Assembly: GCF_030052815.1 (NCBI RefSeq) | Contig: NC_079498.1 | Location: forward strand, 74,944,992-75,008,991 | Length of the DNA: 64,000 nucleotides | Source of the DNA: Hevea brasiliensis | Taxonomy: Eukaryota; Streptophyta; Magnoliopsida; Malpighiales; Euphorbiaceae | Direction of reading: 5' to 3' | In this document: piece after piece, positions 55,372 to 64,000 of the stretch | Layout of the letters: every line of letters begins with the position of its first letter | How positions within the stretch are numbered: position 1 is the stretch's first letter | Program-made: the position numbers and the translations under genes | Notes under the pieces: generated by a model | What the model was told of the DNA's origin: nothing | The model's input: the letters and a program-made list of their open reading frames with translations, nothing else | Database searches by the model: none

Positions 55372-58300
55372 ATTATGGAATCTGTCTTTTAAAAAATAGT
55401 ATGTATTTTTAATATTTATTATATTAATAAAAAATGGTGAATTTTAAAATTTTAATTTTTATGAAATGTATTTATTTTATATTATAAATTAATGTTAAGT
55501 GATAACCATTTTTATTAAAAAAATTATTTTTCAAAAAAATATATCAGATTAATAAAAGAAATTTGCACTTAGATATAGTATTTTTGAAAATTAATATATA
55601 GAATGTTATTTTTAATTAATAATAATGTTATATATTTTCATTATTACTAAAATTAAATAATTCACTTCATAATTAGTAATTTAATAATTTTTATTATATT
55701 AATGACAAAAAATATTATATTTATATATTTTTAAAAAATATTATTTTTTCACTAATCTAATATATTTTTTGTAATTTATAAAAAATAAATATCAATTTAC
55801 ATAAATTATGAGATAAAATATAAAAATTTTATGAAATTTAAATTATTTTTTGAATAAAGTATTTTTGTTATATTTTAAATGAAATAATCATGAAAATTAC
55901 TATTAATATATATATATAAAGAATTAAATAGGTATATTAATTAATTACACCATAAATAAATTAAAAATTTATTATTATAACTGGTATAAATTTATTCAAA
56001 TTAAATTAAATAAGAGAGAAATTTTACTTTAAAACTAATTTAATAGTAATAATTTATCTTATTAAAAACGTAATTAAAAATTAAATTAAAAAATAAAAAT
56101 TATAAATTACAAATGCATATCATGAGCATTATGCTAGTTACATATAAGGTTGGGGCTGTGGCTCTGCTGAAAGATTTTAAAATTAAAATTTTATCTATAA
56201 ATTTTAATACAATTTTTAAGAAAAAAAAATATTATTGCCTTCTAATATGTTTATCTTTATTTCAGCCTCTCTACACTTTTATTTAGATTTCATTCAAATT
56301 TTTTTATTATTTAATTATGGTATCCTTCATAAAAAAAAAATTATAATCCCTAGTATATTTTTTCCATATTTCATTTAATTTCTTTTTAATATTTATTTTG
56401 ACCCTTCAAACATGAATTTTTAGTTCCATCCTGAATTTATGAAATATAGATCTTTTCTAAATTAAAATATTAATTATTTTTTCAAACATTAATTTTTATT
56501 AATTTAATTTTAAGATCACAGGCTGAATGAATCAACTTAAAAAAGCCAGTTTTAATCATTGAATCAACTGTTAATTAAATTCTTAATTTTAAAAGTAATT
56601 TAAGTTTGAATATTCTATATTTTATATTATTAAAAATAAATTTTATCTTTTTAAATCAGATGAATTCAAATTAAATTAACAAATATCAAAATTTTTTATG
56701 ATACAATTAGATTTGATTAGGACTCGAACTCGAAAACTTACAATATTGTAAATAGTGACAAATCTAAAAAATATTTTTTCCAGGTCAACATACAAAAATA
56801 AATAGTACAATATTATTAAAAAATTAATTAAAAGTTATTTATAAATTTATTATACGCACAATTATCTTATTTTATCTTAATAAAGCTTATTATTGAAAAA
56901 GTTACAGTAAAATTTTAATAATAAATAAACTTTTAAATGTGCAATGTGCCTTTTTTTTAATCTCAACTAATTTTAAAATTTTATCAAAAAAATTCAATAA
57001 CTAAATTTATAAGGGGCCAATATAAATAAAATTATATATATACAAAGAACTTTAAAAAAAAAAATAGAGAAGAACTCTTTTAAAAAAAGAAAGAGGAATC
57101 AATTGACCCTTTTACACTCTAAATCCACCACTGATTGAAGACAACTCAAGCACCACGAGTTAAAACTTTTCGTTAAAAAATTTTGCCACCTTTAAGAATT
57201 ACACAATCCTAATGATTTCTTTTAAAATAAATCATATATAAAAAAATAATTAAATTGAATTGCTATGCAATCATACAACTTTTGACTTGATTTTTATTTT
57301 GTAATAAATTCTTTTTAAATTAAAATATTTAAACTTTTTTACTTAATATGCGTTAACTATGAGAAGTGAAAAAAAATATATATAATTGAATTGAATTCTT
57401 GAATTCACTTATCATGTTTATTTATGGGGAATTAAGTTTCAAATTTTGAAGCAATTAAGTGCTAAAATTTGCCACTCTAGGAATTACACAAGCTTAACGA
57501 TCATGCTCATTTAAGGGGAATTGAGTTTCAATTTTGAACCAATTAAGATTGTCCATGGTTTAACGGTTGTAATTTTTTGTACTGATAGAGATGGAAAAAA
57601 GAAAAAAAAAATCAATTTTTGCAATGGAAAATTAATAATAGAGATGTAATATCAGAAAAAAACACAAAAGGAGTGAGAGAGATGAATAATGTGGAGGGTT
57701 AGGGTAATATTAATATTATTTATGTAAATAAAATAATTTATCTTAATATTTTAAAAATAATTTAAGTTAAATATATTTAATTAAAATAAATCTATTTATT
57801 CTGGCACCCAATTATTAAAGTAAAAATAATTGAGATTCTTATATAATAAAATTGAAAAAGCTCAGATTTAAACGATATAATTATTCTATTTATTAATTAA
57901 ATTATGTAAAGAAAATAGAGAAAATATTATTGATGTGGAGTAATATATATAAAAAATGTGATAACGTAATAAAATTGACTTGTTGCTCAGGCACGAAAAG
58001 ATATGCAAGTTGATAATATAATTACTTAATATTAATCAACTAGCATAATACTCATGTTATACATGAATAATTTATAAATTTTATTTTTTAATTTAATTTA
58101 TAATTATTTTTTAAATAAAATAAATTATTATTATTATTAAATTAATTTTAGATTAAAATTTTTTTCTTATTTAATTTAATTTATATAAATTTTTATCTAT
58201 CATAATAATAAAATTTTAATTATTTTATATTATAGTTAATTAAAATATTTATTTAATTCTTTTTATAAATCTATTAAGAGTAATTTCCATGATTATTTTA

Positions 58301-58789
58301 TTTAAAACTTAATTAAAGTACTTTATTTAAAAAATAATTTAAATTTCATAAAATTTTTATATTTTATCTCATAATTTATGTAAATCGATATTTATTTTTT
58401 ATAAATTATGAAAAATATATTAAACTAATGAGAAAATAATATTATTTTAAAATTATATAAATATAATATTTTTTGTTATTAATATAATAAAAAATTATTA
58501 AATTGCTAATAATGAATTGAATTATTTAATTTGAATAATAATGAAAATATATAATATAATTATTAATTAAAAATAACATTTCATTATATTATTATTAAAA
58601 TTACTACATCTAAATGTCATTTTTTTTATAAAATAATTATTTGACAAAAATAGTTATCACTTTACATAAATTTGTAATATAAAATAAATAAATTTCATAA
58701 AAGTTATAATTTTAAAATGTCATAATTTTTTATTATTAAAATAAGTACTATAAATACATACTATTTTTCAAAAGGCATATTTTATAATT
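55371..58789. mobile_element. long inverted-repeat element, non-coding
   Basis: Two AT-rich arms face each other: 55371-56139 and 58038-58789. Reversed and complemented, the right arm follows the left one block by block over about 750 bp with small gaps, for example agtatgta near the outer ends, a shared run around 55780-55830 and 58350-58400, and atgctagtt at the inner ends. The spacer is 1.9 kb without coding sequence. This fits a non-autonomous DNA transposon with long terminal inverted repeats (Mutator-like or foldback) or two opposed copies of one repeat. The left arm starts exactly where the SIRE-like LTR ends, so its outer edge may be cut. A target duplication is not clear. Confidence 0.6.
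56140..58037. other. spacer of the inverted-repeat element
   Basis: AT-rich, no ORF of note on either strand. A direct repeat of about 49 bp occurs at 57411-57459 and 57500-57547 (atcatg, ggggaatt, gtttcaa, caattaag blocks). A related tttgccac block occurs at 57182 and 57467. Nothing else is recognised. Confidence 0.5.
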
Positions 58790-59418
58790 ATAATATTGTA
58801 ACTTTAATTGTTCTTAATCATCTTTATTTGTAACTAAATTTTCAATGTTATTATATTTGTAATTTATCTTTAAAATTTTATTTTTATATAAAAATATAGT
58901 TAAGAGATAATTTATGCACTAAGATATAAATATTTAATTAAAATTTAAAAATGATTTCGATCAAAATTAATTATAATAAAATATAGATAATTAAAATATT
59001 AATTTTAATTTTATTCGATATATAATTATAATGAAATAAGATATTTAAAGTTTAATAATATTAAATAAGAAAATTTAAAAAATTAACAACTAAATAAATA
59101 TTAATTAGATATATTTAAATAAATAAATTTTGTGAATGATAACTAATAATTTTGAAAGAAATAATAAAATATAAAAAATATTTGAGCACATTTAGGTTAA
59201 ATAAAAATACTTTGTGAAAGAAGAGTGTTTAATGTGTATCAAAAATCTCATACGATATTATATATTGACAACAAATAAAAATCATTTAAATAAAAAATAA
59301 TTTATAACTAAATATTATTGAATTAAAAAATGGTAACGAAAATATTTAAATTTAATTTTTTAAAAGTAAAATGTTTCTTATTTACTTGGCCATTTCAATT
59401 AAATGGCCCTAAATTGGC
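58790..59418. other. AT-rich unannotated DNA
   Basis: Very AT-rich with stops in all frames. I see no gene, LTR end or clear repeat in it. Confidence 0.5.
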
Positions 59419-59419
59419 C

Positions 59420-59469
<50 letters not shown>
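59420..59469 (+). repeat. (TAA)n microsatellite
   Basis: About 16 uninterrupted TAA units. Confidence 0.95.
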
Positions 59470-59756
59470 TAATTTTAGAAAAGCAAAATAAAAAGAATAT
59501 TAAATTATTAACATTAAAAATAATATATATTAATTATAAATAAGTCAAATCTCTATATTTTATTTTTATAACTTTTTATGTAGACTACACTTTTGTCTCT
59601 CAAATTTTTTAACAATGATTTTATAATAAAAAATATAACAATGTAATAAAAATATTTGTTAAAGATATGAAATAATTTAAGATTGAATTATATGATAGTT
59701 GATTATCAGATCACAAATTAATGATTTTTTTTTTAAACTAATGGCCATCAATGATC

Positions 59757-59757
<1 letters not shown>

Positions 59758-59819
<62 letters not shown>

Positions 59820-60261
59820 GGAGGGTAACATTTGGTAAATAATGTTTTTGCAAAAATGAATTTATAAAAAAATAATATAAATAATTTTTAAATATTATAT
59901 TTAATCATAAAATATCTTAATTTTTAAAAATCAAAATAAAAATAATAATTTAAATCATAAATATTAAAATAATATTGTAAATAATAATAATAATAATTAT
60001 AAGAGAAATAAAAAAATAATAATTAGTATTTATAAAATAATATAAATAATTTGTAAATATTACATTTAATTATTAAATATTTTAATTTTTAAAAAATATT
60101 AATTTGAATTATAAATGCTAAGGTAATATTATAATAATAATGATAATTAAAAGAGAAATAAAAAAATTAAATAATAATTAATATAAAAAAAATATTTATG
60201 ATTAATTATGAAATCATAAATTAATAGTCAATGTTTCTTAAATTAATCATTATTAATTACC

Positions 60262-60315
<54 letters not shown>

Positions 60316-60482
60316 TAAACGTAACATGTGATAAATAATATTTTATATAAATGAATTTATAAAAAAATAGTATAGATAATTTTTAAGTATTATATTTAAT
60401 CATAAAAGGTCTCAATTTTTTTTAAAATCAGATTTTAAGGAAAATAATATTTTTAACTAATAAATATTAAAGTAGTATTATA

Positions 60483-60533
<51 letters not shown>

Positions 60534-60760
60534 TAAAAGATGAATTAAAAATTAAATAATAATTAGTATTTACAGAATAATATAAATAATTTATAAATAT
60601 TGTATTTAATTATAAAATGTCTTAATTTTTAAAAAATTAAATTTTAAATAAATAATAATTTAAATCATAAATTTTAATGTAGTATTTTAAATAATAATGA
60701 TAATTAAAAGATAAATAAAAAATTAAATAGTAATTAGTATAAAAAAGAATACTTATAGAA
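59758..60760 (+). repeat. two diverged tandem copies of a 0.5-kb AT-rich unit
   Basis: Copy 1 (about 59758-60240) and copy 2 (about 60264-60760) each start with an ATT microsatellite (59758-59819; 60264-60314). A short block with gtaacat and ataaataat follows, and then two sub-units containing tttataaaa, aatataaataattt, atttaat and cttaattttt. Copy 2 has an internal AAT microsatellite (60483-60533) where copy 1 has a shorter one near 59980. This indicates a higher-order tandem duplication with microsatellite expansion. Confidence 0.65.
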
Positions 60761-60820
60761 TGTGACACGTGACAAATATTTTAAGAAAAGTGTTAAATAT
60801 TATTTTCCTATTAATACATT

Positions 60821-60822
<2 letters not shown>

Positions 60823-60875
<53 letters not shown>
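60823..60875 (+). repeat. (TA)n microsatellite
   Basis: A 53-bp perfect TA run, able to fold into a hairpin and prone to length variation. Confidence 0.95.
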
Positions 60876-60878
<3 letters not shown>

Positions 60879-61276
60879 TGTATTTAGAAAATTAAATTAT
60901 ATAATAATTATATATTATAACTTTCAGAAAATATAGAAAAATAGTCATCAATAAATTTAATTAAAAATTACCAATTGGTATAAATATGATAGATTTAAAA
61001 TCTTACCTCTTCTTGAATTTGTTTTATAAAAATATTGACCACTTTTTCATCAGAAAGTGAAAATACAATATATATAAAATTAGTATATATTTTTATTAGG
61101 TAAAATTAATAAAGTAGTTCAATTAATTCTTAATTTTTCCTTTATCTAATTAAATTGAACCTTTCGGGTATTTATAATAATAATAATAACAATAATAATA
61201 ATAGCTATTTATTATAGTATTAAAGTATAATAATTAAATAATTTGTAACTTATATATGCATAATTAGAAAATTAAT
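60876..61276. other. AT-rich unannotated DNA
   Basis: No gene seen. It contains a short AAT-type run near 61175-61200 and ends at the start of LTR D. Confidence 0.5.
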
Positions 61277-63500
61277 TGTAACACCCCTATGTTCGGTAGT
61301 GCCTTTTATTGTTCCGGTGACCAGTATCTGTCCGGACAACTAGAATGCCTAGAACTACACTTAGATATAGATGAGAAGACATAAAATAATGAAATACAAG
61401 AAAAGAAAATACAAGAAAAACAAAGGAAAAATAATAGCAATGAAATGTAACCAAGTTAAACGAGCCGAGAACCCTAGCGATGGGTGATCGCACCGTAAAG
61501 TTGCGACGTGGACCGTTGACTAACTCTGGACCACGGAGAACCTGAAAATTATTTTTAAGACATAATTAAAGACTTATTGAAGTATAAATATCATTAGAAA
61601 TATTAAAGAAAAATTAATTAATTAGTACAAAGAAAAACGGAAAATCGAGAAAACGACAAAACTCGGTGTTATTGAAAAATCGGAAATGCAACTCGAACAG
61701 GGGCATTGTAGTCATTTGACACCCCGAGTTGTCTTTTGACCTAAATTTCCATTAAAAATACATGATATTACACTTGGAAAATGTCGTGAAAAATTAAATT
61801 GGTGGTACCTAATGTAAATAGCAAAAGATAGGAGCTTAATGTGGGAATAAGGAAACTTAAGAATAAACAAACATTATATTCTCACTTAGTGCTCCACTCA
61901 CACCTAAAGTGGACCACTAAACCTTCATTTGGACAGCAGATTTTCATCTTCTTCAACCTCCCAAAAAAAACAGCCGAAATTGAAGGATGAAAACCTCCAT
62001 GGCCGAATTGTCCCAAGCTCCATGCAACCATGAATCCCACCTCCATTCCATTTGATTCCTTCACAAAAGTTGTTCTACACCACTTGGATAGTCGATAGGT
62101 AGCAAGAAGATCAAGTTTAGTCAAGGTTTTGAAGAGTTTCCAAAGTAGTAAGTATGTGTTTTTTATTATTGTTTCATTAAACCTTGTGTGGATGTTATGG
62201 GTAGTTGAATTGTGGAAGGATTTTTGAGGTTTGATGAGTTAAGAGAGAGGTATATTTTTGGCAGCCATGGAACTTCAATAAGAACAATTTATCCTTGCAT
62301 GTGAATGGTAGATTAAAGTGTTGATGAAGTGTTTATGTGTGTAGGAATAAATTGAGTGATGTATACTAAGTATATATGAAAATACACTTGATTTTGGAAG
62401 CTTGGAAGTTAATTTAAAGAGAGGTACAATTCGGAAAACTTGAAGTGTATATCAAGATATGTTATTTTGTGGTTTGGTTTATGAAATTATATTTTTGAAT
62501 TATGGTACTTGTTATGGTAGCATGTACATATGTATGAAGGTGTGAGTTTGGACATGTAAATGAGCTAGGTTATGTGATTAAATTATTTGTAATTTAAACT
62601 TGGAAAATTCTGTACTATAATGTACATATTGAGTGTAGTTACAAGCTGCCAAAATTACCAAAAAAGTGTTGTGAAATGTGTTAATGGTAAGGTACAAAAC
62701 AGAAATGACATGTAAGAGTTAACTTGGAAGGCATAGGATGTGTATTGGATGAGTGATGAACAATAAATAGCAGGCAGTGTGTGTTTTGACTTAGAACCTT
62801 AAGTGTGTGGCTCCAATTGGTATGAGACCAATTGGAGATGAAACTAGGCACAAAAAGTGCCGACTTTCATGAAGGAAGCTTACCAAAATTCTGCTTGGAA
62901 GGTAACTTAAAAAATGACCAAATCCAGATTAGTGCATTTAAAGCCTGAAAATTGACTATTTGGGCAGCAGTTAGTGTTTTGGCCATAACTCACTCAAAAC
63001 AGGTCCAATTAACCTGAAATTTTTACCATGAATAGTTGAGACATATATCTACAAGTCTTATGAAGACACCAAAGCCCAGAAATGGCCAAAACCAAGCCAA
63101 ATAGCTTGCACAATTTCGGGTCTAAAAACTGGCCGAACCAAAAGTGACCGAAAAATGACCTAAAGTGACCATTTTGGTACATCCTGACTAGCAATAGTAA
63201 AATGACCATAACTTGGTCTAGTAAACTCAGAATGACCTGAAATTTTGTCCCGCATGCAATAAGATATAGATCTACAAGTTTGTAATTTTGATCGAAACCC
63301 AAAAACTGAGGGAACTAGGTCATCCGGCTAAGTCAAATTAGTATACCGGAATCTGACAAATTGCAATAAAACGCAATATACATGGAAATAAATTTTGTAA
63401 CATGTACTAATACTAAAAGGCTACAAATGTGACATATTGGTAACATTAAAACCTAATTCACCTAGACTGCATCGAGGGTCAACATCTTAGGTTGACTAAG
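61277..63500 (+). repeat. Gypsy LTR D, 3' end unclear
   Basis: Starts TGTAACACCCCTATG at 61277 and follows the Gypsy-B LTR (reverse strand of 10210-13616): cgagccg ... gcgatgggtga near 61463, a gtcatttgaca block near 61713, and the repeated module at 62806, 62981 and 63204. Similarity fades after about 63500. It is either cut there or diverged, since the full LTR would reach the window end. The antisense ORF at 63009-63302 shares ISGLWCLHKTCRY with the antisense ORF of the Gypsy-B LTRs. Confidence 0.75.
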
Positions 63501-64000
63501 GAAATGATAGAATTCAATAAATTGAGTATTAAGCCTTATTATTAGAGACGGTTTAAATGAGTACTGAAACACTTCAAATTGTATGTTTCAGTTAGCAAAT
63601 ACTCAAGGAAAGGGAAGGAAACACTGATTCAGAGGCAAGAGATAGTTATCAGAGGTTTGTGCACAATAGTTATTTCTTTTGAATTTTTCAATTGAAATAA
63701 ATTATGATTAATTGTATGTTATTGTTTTAAATTGTGTTTGTGCACAATAATTTTAATTTCTCATTTTCTACTTAAAAATTTATTTGAACATTATAGTTTT
63801 AAATTGTATTTGCACACAATACTTTTTATATTCACTGCTTTTACTAGAAATTTTATTTGGAGAATTGAGTTATGTATAATTTTTTATTGTTTTGACTTGG
63901 GAATTTTATTTGAAAATTATTGTGTTGCCTACTTTGCAAATAGAAATTTTGAGATAAAATGTGATTTGTGGTTTGTATGAAATATTGTGATTTGGAATTG
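63501..64000. other. unrecognised sequence with short repeats
   Basis: No gene seen. A tttgtgcacaata-type block recurs at 63656, 63737 and 63809, the last two preceded by ttttaaattgt. It may be the rest of a divergent LTR D or its internal region; I cannot tell. Confidence 0.4.

Noticed and set aside
61882..62124. 80-codon minus-strand ORF in LTR D as a gene
   Set aside because: It lies in LTR sequence and has no recognisable motif.

Overview
This window is plant nuclear DNA made almost entirely of nested LTR retrotransposons. The evidence is Ty3/gypsy chromoviruses with 3.1-3.4 kb LTRs, two Ty1/copia lineages, initiator-tRNA-Met primer sites, dense nesting, and an AT-rich flank full of ATT/AAT microsatellites. 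The type of elements suggests a eudicot, but I cannot name the species. I found no host protein-coding gene, tRNA, rRNA or CRISPR array. Nearly every coding region is a decayed gag-pol.

Layout. 1-25221: a minus-strand gypsy LTR (LTR A) is split into three pieces (1-330, 9866-10209, 21825-23773) by two later insertions. These are Copia-1 (331-9865, TSD ctagg) and Gypsy-B (10210-21824, TSD aaatg, two 3407-bp LTRs). LTR A abuts a fragment of a related LTR (LTR C, 23774-25221). 25222-33153: Gypsy-2, plus strand, lacks its 3' end. 33154-37916: Copia-2, a scrambled relative of Copia-1 whose two halves point in opposite directions. 37917-46213: Gypsy-3, plus strand, with a 346-bp remnant of its 5' LTR and a full 3' LTR. 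46214-55371: 3' part of a SIRE/Maximus-like copia, split by a 3090-bp solo gypsy LTR (47072-50161, TSD tgttg). 55371-58789: a 3.4-kb non-coding element or repeat pair with arms of about 750 bp in inverted orientation. 58790-61276: AT-rich DNA with microsatellites and a tandem duplication. 61277 onward: another gypsy LTR (LTR D), then unrecognised sequence to the window end.

The gypsy polyproteins carry gag with a CCHC knuckle, aspartic protease, RT, RNase H, integrase and a C-terminal chromodomain-like segment. Together with the long LTRs, this points to the Tekay/Del chromovirus lineage. All three copies share a 74-78 bp GT...AG interruption at the same codon boundary inside integrase, the most interesting signal here. 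Other signals not explained by ordinary retroelement anatomy are: two consecutive hairpins near the 3' end of the gypsy LTRs with compensating arm changes; ten 35-bp repeats, most of which can form a hairpin, in the Copia-1 leader; a module repeated three times inside each gypsy LTR; and sequence lesions in Copia-1 concentrated at CAG/CTG sites, which may be a sequencing artefact.

All similarity statements come from reading the sequence by eye. Domain and lineage names rest on recognised motifs, not on database searches.
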